Positions 1 to 8,111 are shown, counted from the stretch's first letter. The stretch is 64,000 nucleotides of DNA from Geobacter sp. SVR (GCF_016865365.1 NZ_AP024469.1:3626501-3690500); one strand, 5' to 3'. Notes: a model not told the origin generated them from the sequence alone. Numbers and translations: made by a program.

Positions 1-547
1 AGCCGAAACCGATGGTAGGTCGTGCCGAGATCCGGCCAACGATATATTCGCCGGATGAGAACCGCCCCGTTGTGAGGGCGTTCTGAAAGGTACGCGAGTC
101 TTTGAGGGAGAAGGAGACATTCCTGGGCAGGCCGGACGCCCATACTTCCCCGGTTCGGTCAGTGATAACGACATTTCCGTACTGGGGGCTCTTCCTGAGT
201 ATGTCGGCCAGGATGGTATTGGTTGCCGCAACGTTGTGGCTCTTTATCTCGGGCAATTGGGCGAGAATGGTCAGGAGCTGTTCCGCATCACCTGCCAGAT
301 TGTACTGTTCCGTCGCGATGTTATAGACCAGCTTCTTTCCATCGACGATGGCTTCGTTGATGGAATCCCTGCTCTGCCTTACCGCTGAATGGATTATCAG
401 CGCGAACGCCGGCATGGCAAGAAGGATGGCCATAAGAAACAGGTGTGTACGAAATGACAGTGCGGAGAGACGATGGAGCAGTCTTTTACCTATATCGTTA
501 CACTTCCGTTTCATACGTTGTGTCCGGAAAGAAGGTCTACGAGTCAT
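1..547 (-). CDS. Membrane sensor protein, N-terminal part (truncated by window edge)
   Basis: This gene is open to the window edge, so only its first 182 codons are present. Translation of the minus strand shows a basic N-terminus, a hydrophobic membrane segment at about residues 37-53 (LFLMAILLAMPAFALII), and then a soluble stretch with the pattern of a periplasmic dCache/PAS-like sensor (NVVITDRTGEVWASG at about residues 125-139). A second transmembrane helix and a histidine kinase or diguanylate cyclase output would be expected beyond the edge, but that is inference. The ATG at 547 has an AAGGTG ribosome site 11 bases upstream; an in-frame ATG at 514 has none. It may instead be a chemoreceptor. 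No partner gene is visible. Confidence 0.7.
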   Translation of the reverse strand, partial: MTRRPSFRTQRMKRKCNDIGKRLLHRLSALSFRTHLFLMAILLAMPAFALIIHSAVRQSRDSINEAIVDGKKLVYNIATEQYNLAGDAEQLLTILAQLPEIKSHNVAATNTILADILRKSPQYGNVVITDRTGEVWASGLPRNVSFSLKDSRTFQNALTTGRFSSGEYIVGRISARPTIGFG

Positions 548-598
548 TTGCAAGAGAACACCTTGCAAGTCGTGCAGAGGTAACGTGAATCGCTGCAT

Positions 599-628
599 AG
601 TATCAGAATTGAACCTAAAATGGCACAA
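599..628 (-). promoter_or_regulatory. Candidate sigma-70 promoter of the truncated sensor gene
   Basis: On the minus strand TTGTGC and GATACT are separated by 18 bases, about 50 bases before the sensor start at 547. This is pattern only. The rest of 629-769 shows no gene; it holds a small inverted repeat (GGCT/AAGCC) at about 650-662. Confidence 0.3.
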
Positions 629-769
629 AGTTCTACCCCGGGCGATCGGCTAAGAAAGCCCTCCCCTGTCCGGCACTATATGTGAAACCCTGACAAGTTT
701 TATAGAGAGATCCGGCAGGAGGCAGCGATTCAGCAGAGGGCAAGAAAATCAGAGGGGGCACAGAAAGGC

Positions 770-810
770 GTACAAAAGAAAAAGGGTTTAAGCATTTTCT
801 GCTTAAACCC
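770..810 (-). terminator. Rho-independent terminator of tRNA-Gly
   Basis: On the minus strand a perfect 10-base stem GGGTTTAAGC/GCTTAAACCC with a seven-base loop is followed directly by a T-rich run (TTTTTCTTTT). It lies 11 bases after the tRNA 3' end. Confidence 0.9.
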
Positions 811-821
811 TTGGTTTCTTA

Positions 822-896
<75 letters not shown>

Positions 897-909
897 TTGG
901 GAGCTTTGT

Positions 910-938
910 TATTTACCAAATTGCCTCGGCCCTGTCAA
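910..938 (-). promoter_or_regulatory. Sigma-70 promoter of tRNA-Gly
   Basis: On the minus strand TTGACA and TAAATA are separated by 17 bases, ending 13 bases before the mature tRNA 5' end. Box quality and spacing are close to ideal. Confidence 0.7.
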
Positions 939-1014
939 CCAATTTGTTTCATTTTTTTGCATCCGATATTTTACTCACCTCCGGCACTGCTTATCCGGAC
1001 ACCGGCAAACCGCC

Positions 1015-2235
1015 TCAGGCCTTGAGGGAGAGGAGCTTGCGGTAGCTGGCAACCAGCTGCAGGGCGCGCACATCCCATGAGTGCGTGCCGACCGCCCGCT
1101 CCCGGGCACGACGTCCCAGTTCCGTGCACAAACCGCGATCCTTCAGCACGCTGACGATGCAGGCGGCAAGCGCCGAGGCACTGCCGTATTCGGCGTAGAC
1201 AGCATCCTCGCCGAGGATTTCGCGGTTGATCTCACTTTCGAAAGCCACCACCGGCAGGCCGCAGGCCATGTAGTTGAAAAGCTTGCCATTGGCCTCGGTA
1301 CGCGCCAGTTTCGGCGAGACTGCCAGATCCCCCGCACTCAGCATGAGAGGGGCACGATCATAGGGGACGCGGCCGGTGAAGATGATGCAGTCATCGATTC
1401 CCATCCGGGCGGCCTTGCGGCGGTATTCCTCGTCCGGAAACCCCATCAGGAGGAATCGCGCATCTGCCATCCCGGCCCTGACCAGGGGTATTGCCTCCAG
1501 GAGCAGATCAACTCCCTGGTAACGGTTGAACAGCCCCAGATAGACCACCAGGGGAACGCCGTCCGGAATGCCTAGGTAGCGGCGAGCCTCTGCGCGCGGG
1601 TAAGGTCTGAACTCTTCCGTGTCCACGCCATCCATGAGGGTGTCGACGCTGCCGGAAGCCATGCCCCAGCCGCTGACGAGTTCGTTCGTCCCCTCCCCGG
1701 AGCTGGTAATGATGGCGTCGGCGCTTCTGTTTATGGCCCCTTCCAGGAACGTAAAAAGACGGTGGCGCTTTGATCCCTGCCGAAAGAAGGCATGGTTGAG
1801 CACCTCACCGGTAAGGCTTCCCTGATAATCGAACAGGAGGGGAATACGGAGCATCCGTTTGAGGATACTGCCGACAAATGCTCCTTCATGGAGATGGGCG
1901 TGGATCAGATCGGGCCGGAATGAACGAGCAACCGAACGGGCTTTCTGCAGTAGCAGCAGATCGAGGTAGGGCTTGTGCCAAGAGGGACCCGCTTCCAGCT
2001 TTTTGTACCAGGGGACCGGCGGAATCCTGAACACCGGGATATCCGGCATGTCACGTCCCAGATGGTACGTGACGATGCACACCTCATGGCCGAGCTTCTT
2101 CAGCGCCCTGGCCTCTTCGTAGATCCTGACATGGCAACCCCGGTCGGAAAAATACGGCGTGGGGGCCAGCATAAGGATGCGCAGGGGCTTGGGGCTTGGG
2201 GACTGGGGACTGGGGACTGGGGGAAAGCTACTCAT
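1015..2235 (-). CDS. Glycosyltransferase family 4 (GT-B, WcaJ/RfaB type)
   Basis: This 406-residue protein has the two-lobed GT-B pattern. The N-terminal lobe contains LRILMLAPTPYFSDRGCHVR and DLIHAHLHEGAF, and the C-terminal nucleotide-sugar lobe contains VPLVVYLGLFNRYQGVDLLL and the ESEINREIL region that in GT4 enzymes carries the EX7E motif (here SPKLARTEANGK followed by FNYMACGLPVVAFE). It probably adds a sugar to a lipid-linked surface glycan in the cytoplasm, together with the two GT2 genes upstream. The first 17 residues (SSFPPVPSPQSPSPKP) are translated from the heptamer repeat at 2184-2223. The start codon overlaps the stop of the four-helix-bundle gene, so the original N-terminus was probably near the internal Met at LRILMLAP. 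Donor and acceptor cannot be told from sequence. Confidence 0.9.
   Translation of the reverse strand: MSSFPPVPSPQSPSPKPLRILMLAPTPYFSDRGCHVRIYEEARALKKLGHEVCIVTYHLGRDMPDIPVFRIPPVPWYKKLEAGPSWHKPYLDLLLLQKARSVARSFRPDLIHAHLHEGAFVGSILKRMLRIPLLFDYQGSLTGEVLNHAFFRQGSKRHRLFTFLEGAINRSADAIITSSGEGTNELVSGWGMASGSVDTLMDGVDTEEFRPYPRAEARRYLGIPDGVPLVVYLGLFNRYQGVDLLLEAIPLVRAGMADARFLLMGFPDEEYRRKAARMGIDDCIIFTGRVPYDRAPLMLSAGDLAVSPKLARTEANGKLFNYMACGLPVVAFESEINREILGEDAVYAEYGSASALAACIVSVLKDRGLCTELGRRARERAVGTHSWDVRALQLVASYRKLLSLKA
2184..2223. repeat. Left arm of heptamer inverted-repeat element (five tandem units)
   Basis: On the plus strand five heptamers run in phase: GGGGCTT twice then GGGGACT three times, ending in GGGGG. 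It is the inverted partner of 2595-2625. Together they enclose the four-helix-bundle gene. This arm is translated as the N-terminus of the GT4 gene. Confidence 0.9.
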
Positions 2236-2593
2236 GTGTGACCATTTTGCTTCGATAATACCGGATCAGGCCGTTTAATAACTTTTTTAACGAAGATAAC
2301 CGCATCAGGAGTTGATCGGAGTTTTGCAGATAGTTCAATTTTTCCGAGATGATTATCTGGGTTTCCAGCTCTGATGCCGATCCTAAAGCAATAAAGAGAA
2401 ATTGGATAAATTCCTTGCCTGTCTGTCGTGCAGCGCCTTCTGATATGTTTGATGGTATGGAAACCGCTGCCCGGCGCATTTGCGCAGTTAATCCAAAAAG
2501 TTCTTCCTTGGGAAATCGCCGCGTCAGCTCGTATACCTCTTTTACCAAGTCAATTGAGAGCTGCCAGACTTCAAGATCCTTGTGATCTCTCAC
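2228..2593 (-). CDS. Four-helix-bundle protein, 23S rRNA intervening-sequence (S23/IVP) family
   Basis: The 121-residue protein matches the family known as four helix bundle protein or 23S rRNA intervening-sequence protein: KDLEVWQLSIDLVKEVYELT at the N-terminus, then FGLTAQMRRAAVSIPSNISEG and a run of amphipathic helix with GSASELETQIIISEKL. The family was first found in insertions of 23S rRNA and is related to the Avd accessory protein of diversity-generating retroelements; its own activity is not established. The gene begins with GTG at 2593, three bases from the right heptamer arm, and the GGGGACT unit there is the only ribosome-site-like sequence. It stops four codons before the left arm and overlaps the GT4 start. 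It thus fills the element exactly and is probably its cargo or helper, not part of glycan synthesis. Confidence 0.88.
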   Translation of the reverse strand: MRDHKDLEVWQLSIDLVKEVYELTRRFPKEELFGLTAQMRRAAVSIPSNISEGAARQTGKEFIQFLFIALGSASELETQIIISEKLNYLQNSDQLLMRLSSLKKLLNGLIRYYRSKMVTHE

Positions 2594-2594
2594 G

Positions 2595-2625
2595 CCAGTC
2601 CCCAGTCCCTAATTCCCAGTCCCCA
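2595..2625. repeat. Right arm of heptamer inverted-repeat element
   Basis: Four in-phase units AGTCCCC, AGTCCCT, AATTCCC and AGTCCCC form the reverse complement of the array at 2184-2223. The stop codon of the upstream GT2 gene lies in this arm. Confidence 0.9.
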
Positions 2626-3562
2626 CATTGATTCGTTCACGCACAACGTAAATCGGCTTGCTCTGGGATTCGAAATAGGTGCGGGCGTTGAGTTCGCCCA
2701 AAAGCCCCATCACGATGAACTGGATTCCCATGAACAGCAAAAAGGCGGTCAGGATCAACAGTGGATTGCGATTCATGCTGACATGCTCGAACAGCTTCAT
2801 ATAGACGGTGGCGGTTCCGCTGGCAAGTCCCGCCAGAAAGGTGTAGACCCCCCAGCGGCCAAAGAGCTGGATCGGCTTGGTGGAATACGCCAGAAGAAAC
2901 TTGACGGTCATCAGGTCCAGGATGACGCGCAGCGTCCGGGAGATTCCGTATTTACTGCTCCCGTGGCGGCGGGGATGATGGCTGACCTGCAGCTCGGCTA
3001 CCCTGGCCCCCACCTGGGATGCCAGCGCCGGTACGAAGCGGTGCATTTCGCCGTACAGATTGATGCCCTCGAGCACCTCGCGGCGGTACGCCTTCAGCGT
3101 GCAGCCGTAATCGTGGAGATGCACGCCGGTAAAGGACGAGATGAGGGCATTGGCCAACAGTGAGGGGATTTTCCGGGTGATGAAGGTGTCCTTGCGATCG
3201 TGCCTCCAGCCGGAAACGACGTCGTACCCTTCCTCCAGCTTGGCGACCAGACGGGGGATGTCCGCAGGGTCGTTCTGGAGATCACCGTCCATCGGGATGA
3301 TGATGCCGCCGGTTGCAGCATCGAAGCCGGCCGACATGGCTGCCGTCTGGCCGAAGTTCCTGCGCAGCCTGATCACCTTGAGCCGGGCATCCTTGCCGGC
3401 CAGGCGCTGCAGGGCACCAAAGGAACCATCCGTGGAGCCGTCGTCCACCATGATGATCTCGTAATTCGGATCGAAACCGTCCAAGGCACCGACAATCGCC
3501 TGGTACAGCTCGTCGATGTTATCCTGCTCATTGTAAATGGGGACAACGACACTGAAATTCAC
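2609..3562 (-). CDS. Glycosyltransferase family 2, polyprenyl-phosphate sugar transferase type
   Basis: This 317-residue enzyme has a GT-A domain (about residues 1-220) with FSVVVPIYNEQDNIDEL, VDDGSTDGS and the DXD-like MDGDLQNDP, followed by two membrane helices at about residues 240-260 and 275-295 (LLILTAFLLFMGIQFIVMGL). This is the architecture of dolichol- or undecaprenyl-phosphate mannose/glucose transferases, which load a sugar onto a lipid carrier at the inner membrane. The GTG at 3562 has GGAG five bases upstream and gives the expected N-terminus; a TTG at 3574 is less likely. The last residues (NVGTGN) and the TAG stop come from the heptamer array, so the true C-terminus was altered by the element. 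Confidence 0.9.
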   Translation of the reverse strand: MNFSVVVPIYNEQDNIDELYQAIVGALDGFDPNYEIIMVDDGSTDGSFGALQRLAGKDARLKVIRLRRNFGQTAAMSAGFDAATGGIIIPMDGDLQNDPADIPRLVAKLEEGYDVVSGWRHDRKDTFITRKIPSLLANALISSFTGVHLHDYGCTLKAYRREVLEGINLYGEMHRFVPALASQVGARVAELQVSHHPRRHGSSKYGISRTLRVILDLMTVKFLLAYSTKPIQLFGRWGVYTFLAGLASGTATVYMKLFEHVSMNRNPLLILTAFLLFMGIQFIVMGLLGELNARTYFESQSKPIYVVRERINVGTGN

Positions 3563-3650
3563 ACGATACTCCAAAATCTGCTCTGAATCCGGGATTTCCC
3601 TGCTCCAGCCTGGGATTATAGTTCAAAAAAGGGAAACCGTCTGCGCTTTT

Positions 3651-4604
3651 TTACCAGGTTTGATCCTCAAACGACTTGAGTTTCCGGATGACGACAACAG
3701 TGTCATCAGTGGCAACGACCGGCTTGCCGCAGACAAAACCCTTCAAGAGACCCAAACCGTTGCAGATATGCATGATCGGAAATATCAGCAGCACGGCTGC
3801 GGCCCCGGGCTTGCCAGAGCCGAATGCGGCCGCCACCGCCGAAAACAGCGCTGCGAGGCCATAGAGAGCCAGAGGGAAGCGCCATACCCAGAAATCCGAA
3901 AGAAACGGGACCACAACCAGGTAGAACACAAAGAGGAGCGGCAAAAAGCTCATCAGCGAACGCGGCCCGGCCAGCAGCGTCTGCTGGGCGCGCCCCCGGC
4001 CGTAGGAAAACATCTGCCGCATGAAAGCCCTCAATGTGCTCCGCTGGCTTCTCCAGACCGCCATACCGGGATCATGGACCAGCCGATGAGCGCTGTTAAT
4101 GCGGTCAAGCAGCTCGTTCTCCTCATTCGGGTACAGACGCTCGTCAAAGCCTCCGGCTTCCAGAAAGATGTCGCGCCTGACCGCCAGATTGCACAGAATC
4201 AGTTCCTGCTCGGTCGTCTCACGTGCGGTGCCGACGGCCCGGTAGCGGTTGCGCATGGCACCGGCCCCGAATGGCGAGGACAAGGCAAAACCGAAAAGCC
4301 GCTGCAGAAAAGAATCCGAAGGGGGGGTCAAGGATGGTCCTCCGGCAACGGCAACCGAAGAATCCCGCACTACAGCAGCGCAGCGGGGGAGATTGGCATC
4401 CGTCACCAGCGAGTCGTCATCCAGAAAATAGATGATCTCACCGTGGGCCTGCCGGGCAGCGAGATTCCGCTGGCGGCTCGGCATGGTCCCCTCGGCCACG
4501 AAAACCTCGAAGGGATACTCGTCGGTCGGAAGCCTGCGCAGCGCTTCCAGCGCTTTGATCGCTCCGGACGGCTTGACCGGGATGATGATGGAAAAAGTGG
4601 GCAT
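3651..4604 (-). CDS. Glycosyltransferase family 2 with C-terminal membrane helices
   Basis: The 317-residue protein starts with the GT-A pattern (TFSIIIPVKPSGAIKALEAL) and has ARQAHGEIIYFLDDDSLV with a DDD metal site, the acceptor-side NEENELLDR motif and a hydrophobic C-terminus with two or three membrane segments (SLMSFLPLLFVFYLVVVPFL; AAAVLLIFPIMHICNGLGLL). This is typical of membrane-linked GT2 enzymes of surface polysaccharide synthesis. It lies 88 bases ahead of the second GT2 gene on the same strand. The ATG at 4604 gives the family N-terminus. It follows closely behind a terminator hairpin and has no clear ribosome site; an in-frame ATG at 4661 would require reading through that hairpin. 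Confidence 0.87.
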   Translation of the reverse strand: MPTFSIIIPVKPSGAIKALEALRRLPTDEYPFEVFVAEGTMPSRQRNLAARQAHGEIIYFLDDDSLVTDANLPRCAAVVRDSSVAVAGGPSLTPPSDSFLQRLFGFALSSPFGAGAMRNRYRAVGTARETTEQELILCNLAVRRDIFLEAGGFDERLYPNEENELLDRINSAHRLVHDPGMAVWRSQRSTLRAFMRQMFSYGRGRAQQTLLAGPRSLMSFLPLLFVFYLVVVPFLSDFWVWRFPLALYGLAALFSAVAAAFGSGKPGAAAVLLIFPIMHICNGLGLLKGFVCGKPVVATDDTVVVIRKLKSFEDQTW

Positions 4605-4616
4605 GAACGGGCGCCA

Positions 4617-4642
4617 TAAAAAAACCGGGGCACGCCCCGGTT
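4617..4642 (-). terminator. Rho-independent terminator after the resB-ccsA unit
   Basis: On the minus strand a nine-base stem AACCGGGGC/GCCCCGGTT is followed by seven T. It separates the cytochrome maturation genes from the glycosyltransferases. Confidence 0.85.
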
Positions 4643-4741
4643 CGGCTGTCGATCGAATCATGAGAGAGCCGTCCCCCTTCTTCCCTTTCGCCGGATGTGC
4701 GCAGTTTCAGGGGCAAAGGTTTCCGGCTCTCTCACCGTGTT

Positions 4742-5599
4742 CTACATCTTGGAATTGCCGTAGCTGTGCAGACCGGAAAGGAAGAGATTCACACCCAGGT
4801 AACAGAATATGGTCGCACCGAAGCCGATGATGGACAGCCATGCCGCCCTTTTCCCGACCCAGCCCCTGGTGAAGCGTGCATGAAGAAAGGCCGCATACAC
4901 GAACCAGACGATCAGCGACCAGGTTTCCTTGGGATCCCAGCTCCAGTAAGTGCCCCAGGCGTAGTTGGCCCAGGCGGCGCCGGTGATGATGCCGAGGGTG
5001 AGCAGCGGAAAGCCGATCATGATGGCCCGGTAATTGAGGTCGTCCAGCACCCGTGTCGGGGGAAACATCGACATCAGCCCGCCGGCGGCGACAACCGTGC
5101 TCCCCTCCTCGTGTCGGGCCCTGAGAATGTACATGATCGAGATGCCGCACGCCACGGCAAAGGCGGCATACCCGAGGAAGCAGGTAACAACGTGATACAG
5201 AAGCCAGTTGCTCTGCAGTGCGGGAACGAGCGGCTCGATGCCGGTATTCAGCCCGAGCTGCGCCCAGGCCATGCCGAGCATGGCAAACGGCACCACGAAT
5301 GCGCCGACGACCCGATATTTGTATTTCAGGTCAATGAACAGATAGAGCAGGACAATGGTCCAGGAGAAGAAAACCACCGACTCGTACAGGTTGGAAAGGG
5401 GCGCATGGCCTACCCCCATGTCGTACGATTCTTTCCAGCGCAGGGCAATGGCGACCGTCTGGAGGACAAGGCCGACAAACGCGGTGCAGGTCCCGGCCAG
5501 ACCGACGGTCTTGTGCTTGCCGGCCAGAAAGGCGAAGAAAATAATCATCGAAGCCAGGTAGGCAAGCGTGGTGAGATTGAAAAGCATGGAGCTGGTCAT
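4742..5599 (-). CDS. ccsA: Cytochrome c biogenesis protein CcsA/ResC (CcsB family)
   Basis: The 285-residue integral membrane protein has about eight hydrophobic segments and the WWD-type heme-handling motif of the HMA family, WGTYWSWDPKETWSLIVW, at about residues 219-236. Conserved histidines occur in LLYHVVTCFLG and HARFTRGWVG. In system II maturation it carries heme across the inner membrane and, with ResB/CcsB, attaches it to CXXCH motifs of periplasmic cytochromes. It follows resB with a 16-base gap and has GGAGGT eight bases before its ATG, so the two are one operon. A triheme cytochrome lies just upstream and is a plausible substrate. Confidence 0.93.
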   Translation of the reverse strand: MTSSMLFNLTTLAYLASMIIFFAFLAGKHKTVGLAGTCTAFVGLVLQTVAIALRWKESYDMGVGHAPLSNLYESVVFFSWTIVLLYLFIDLKYKYRVVGAFVVPFAMLGMAWAQLGLNTGIEPLVPALQSNWLLYHVVTCFLGYAAFAVACGISIMYILRARHEEGSTVVAAGGLMSMFPPTRVLDDLNYRAIMIGFPLLTLGIITGAAWANYAWGTYWSWDPKETWSLIVWFVYAAFLHARFTRGWVGKRAAWLSIIGFGATIFCYLGVNLFLSGLHSYGNSKM

Positions 5600-5615
5600 A
5601 CGGTGGTAACCTCCG

Positions 5616-6980
5616 CTAGATTTTCAGGTCGTTCAGTTTACCGGTCAAATCGTCGAACTGCATCTGGAATGCCGCCTGATTCTTGCTGGCATTGCCATAC
5701 ATACGAACCTGCCCCTTGGATACGATGATCCAGACCCGCTTGTGGGACATGAAAAATGCAATGAACAGGCCCACTACCATCAGCAGGCAGCCCAGCCACA
5801 CGACCCATACGCCGGGGTCCTTGGCAACCTGCAGGCCGGTGTACATCTTGGCGTCGGTGCCCTCATAGTGAACTATCAGCTCGTCACCGCGCTGAGCGCT
5901 CAGATCGGGGAAATTTTTCATGACGATGAAGGTCTGGGGCGCTTTTCCGCGCGGAGTGAGTTCGATACGCGCGGCAGGTCCCGAATACTCAGGCATGAAC
6001 TGGCGCACTTCCTGGGTGCTTTCCAGAAGTTTGAGCGTGCTGCCGTCCTTCAGGGGCACCTGCTCACCCTCGTGCATGGTGATATGCTGTTCATTGCCGC
6101 CGCTGCGTGCGGTCACGGTCAGGGAATGTTCGCTGCCTTCGTTCGACTGCCCATAGCTCGACTGGTAAAACGTGATCCCCTTGTAGCTAAGAGGCTTGTT
6201 CACGATGACCTTGACATCCTTGTATCCCGGCACCGGCTTGCCGTTCTCGAGAACGGTCAGAATGCTGCGAAACTCCTTGGGTGCGCCGGTCGGATAAAAA
6301 TCGACGTTGAATTTTTCGCACCGCAGCTCAAAGCCGAGGGGCATCGGCATGCCGCTGCGCGTTTGAATTGTGGAGGCGCCGGTCCCCTCTACGATCGCCA
6401 CGAAGCCTTTGTATCCGAACAGGGATCCGATAATGGCGCCCACAAAGATCACGAGTATGCTGAGGTGGACTACATAAACGCCGAGCCGGCACCAGGCATT
6501 TTTCTGTGCGAAGAGGTGATATTCACCGTTGTGCTCCGTCACTACCGGTGCAGCCACTTCCGACTTCAAAAAAGCCGCCAGCGCGTCCCTGCCGCTCTCC
6601 AGAGATCCTGAAAAGGTGACATGGTGTTTGAGGGGAAAGGAGTTGCGCAGGGAATCGCCCAGCACGAGCATCGGCTCGCTGATGAACTTGAACACGTGCG
6701 GCAGACGCTTGATCGAACAGGCGGTCAGATTGAGGCTGAACACGTACAACAGCGCTATGAACCACCAGGAGTGGTACATGTCGAAGAAACCGAGCTTGGA
6801 ATAGATCTGCAGTTTCAGGGCGCTGATAGACGCCACGTATTCGGGAGCCAGCTGTCCCTGGGGTAACACGGTTCCTATGATGGAAGTCAGCGCGAGTGAG
6901 ATAAGCAGAAAGATCGTGAGTTTGAGCGAACAGAAAAAGTCCCAGACCGATTGGGCGAAACTGCGATGGGTTGTTGCCAA
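5616..6980 (-). CDS. resB: Cytochrome c biogenesis protein ResB (Ccs1)
   Basis: The 454-residue protein shows the ResB layout: three N-terminal membrane helices (LTIFLLISLALTSIIGTVLP; WWFIALLYVFSLNLTACSI; LGVYVVHLSILVIFVGAIIG), a large periplasmic domain at about residues 190-390 and a last helix (VVWLGCLLMVVGLFIAFFMS). It forms the system II cytochrome c synthetase with CcsA, keeping the CXXCH thiols reduced and ligating heme. The KGITFYQSSYGQ motif is characteristic of the family. The start is TTG at 6980 with GGGAGA eight bases upstream. Confidence 0.93.
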   Translation of the reverse strand: MATTHRSFAQSVWDFFCSLKLTIFLLISLALTSIIGTVLPQGQLAPEYVASISALKLQIYSKLGFFDMYHSWWFIALLYVFSLNLTACSIKRLPHVFKFISEPMLVLGDSLRNSFPLKHHVTFSGSLESGRDALAAFLKSEVAAPVVTEHNGEYHLFAQKNAWCRLGVYVVHLSILVIFVGAIIGSLFGYKGFVAIVEGTGASTIQTRSGMPMPLGFELRCEKFNVDFYPTGAPKEFRSILTVLENGKPVPGYKDVKVIVNKPLSYKGITFYQSSYGQSNEGSEHSLTVTARSGGNEQHITMHEGEQVPLKDGSTLKLLESTQEVRQFMPEYSGPAARIELTPRGKAPQTFIVMKNFPDLSAQRGDELIVHYEGTDAKMYTGLQVAKDPGVWVVWLGCLLMVVGLFIAFFMSHKRVWIIVSKGQVRMYGNASKNQAAFQMQFDDLTGKLNDLKI

Positions 6981-7102
6981 TGAAATGTCTCCCGGTATCT
7001 GAATCTTGTGTGATTGTCCTGGCTGGCCAGGTTCGTTGACGGTAGGATACTAAATCAAATCGCCGCAAAGGCATAGATTTTTTTGCGGCCTGCATCATGC
7101 AT

Positions 7103-7136
7103 GAGAAAAGGGGTAACAGTTTTGAATTGTTACCCC
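7103..7136 (-). terminator. Rho-independent terminator of the triheme cytochrome gene
   Basis: On the minus strand a perfect nine-base stem GGGGTAACA/TGTTACCCC with a nine-base loop is followed by TTTTCT, 30 bases after the cytochrome stop. Confidence 0.85.
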
Positions 7137-7166
7137 TTCAAGCACATCATTCCTTTGTAATGCCGA

Positions 7167-7427
7167 TTACTGCTTGTGGCATTCCTTGCAGGAGGTGGGC
7201 CCTTTTTTCATGTCGGCGTGGCAGCCTTTGCAGTTTTTGTGTGCCCAATCCTTGCCGAAGCCCTCGATCTTGCCCGGGCCTTTTTCATGGCACTTCTTGC
7301 AGTCCTTCAGCAGTTCCTGGTGGGCCTTGTGGTTGAACTTCACCCCTTTTTTCAGCTCGATCACATCGGCGGCGAAAGCGGACCCTGCAAACGCAACAAG
7401 AGCAAACATAACGATGACCTTCTTCAT
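7167..7427 (-). CDS. Periplasmic triheme cytochrome c7 (PpcA family)
   Basis: The 86-residue protein has a signal peptide (MKKVIVMFALVAFAGSAFA) and a mature part of about 67 residues with three heme-attachment motifs (CKKCH, CKGCH, CKECH) and the additional axial histidines of FNHKAHQELL and WAHKN. These match the cytochrome c7 fold of Geobacter PpcA-type proteins, which carry electrons through the periplasm between inner- and outer-membrane reductases. The many lysines fit that family. The ATG at 7427 has GGAGG seven bases upstream; an upstream ATG at 7442 would spoil the signal peptide. Promoter and terminator show a one-gene unit. Which Ppc paralogue it is cannot be decided here. Confidence 0.93.
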   Translation of the reverse strand: MKKVIVMFALVAFAGSAFAADVIELKKGVKFNHKAHQELLKDCKKCHEKGPGKIEGFGKDWAHKNCKGCHADMKKGPTSCKECHKQ

Positions 7428-7457
7428 AATTCCCTCCTTCATAAGAAAATTTTGCTT

Positions 7458-7487
7458 TATTTACTATAACCTGTCCGCGGGTGTCAA
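7458..7487 (-). promoter_or_regulatory. Sigma-70 promoter of the triheme cytochrome gene
   Basis: On the minus strand TTGACA and TAAATA are separated by 18 bases and lie 31 bases before the ATG at 7427. Confidence 0.5.
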
Positions 7488-7511
7488 GGAAAAGCGAATA
7501 CGAAAACCAGG

Positions 7512-8021
7512 TCAATTACCGAGCGAAGCCTGCAGTTCTGCGTCTTTAAGCTCTACCTCCCGCTCCATTTCGTGGCGGTATTCCGTGAGCGCCCCGGCCA
7601 GGCCAGCATCGTTCAGCGCGAGAACCTGAACGGCGAAAAGACCGGCATTCTTGGCTCCCGCCTTACCGATGGCCATGGTGGCGACCGGAATGCCCCCCGG
7701 CATCTGCACTGTGGCATAGAGGGCATCCACCCCGTTCAGGGCGCCTCCCGGCATGGGAACGCCAATGACCGGCAGCGTCGTCTCCGAAGCGACAACCCCT
7801 GCCAGATGGGCCGCCATGCCTGCCCCGGCAATAATGATCCTGACCCCCCGGCCGGCAGCCTCGGATGCCAGTTTCGCCGTTTTGACCGGGGAACGGTGGG
7901 CCGAGGAAACGTGCATCTCCCAGGCAATATTGAATGTATCCAGGATGCCGGCCGCCTCCCGCATTACCGGAAGGTCGGAGTCACTGCCCATCAGAATGAG
8001 AACCTGCGGTGCATTTTTCAT
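7512..8021 (-). CDS. purE: N5-carboxyaminoimidazole ribonucleotide mutase, class I PurE
   Basis: The 169-residue protein matches class I PurE in length and motifs: GSDSDLPVMREA near the N-terminus, HVSSAHRSP with the catalytic histidine, GAGMAAHLAGVVA, and LPVIGVPMPGGALNGVDAL. It moves the carboxyl group of N5-CAIR to C4 to form CAIR in purine synthesis. The ATG follows GAGGT. It lies 90 bases after purD on the same strand, with purH beyond, so three purine genes cluster, although repeat elements separate purD from purH. Confidence 0.96.
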   Translation of the reverse strand: MKNAPQVLILMGSDSDLPVMREAAGILDTFNIAWEMHVSSAHRSPVKTAKLASEAAGRGVRIIIAGAGMAAHLAGVVASETTLPVIGVPMPGGALNGVDALYATVQMPGGIPVATMAIGKAGAKNAGLFAVQVLALNDAGLAGALTEYRHEMEREVELKDAELQASLGN

Positions 8022-8111
8022 TGCAATACCTCTTTTGGTGTAAATGATGAAGATTGGAATCCGCGGTCCTCGTTACGGAAACCGTGAGCCAGCGGATGTC
8101 GCAGGCCCTGG

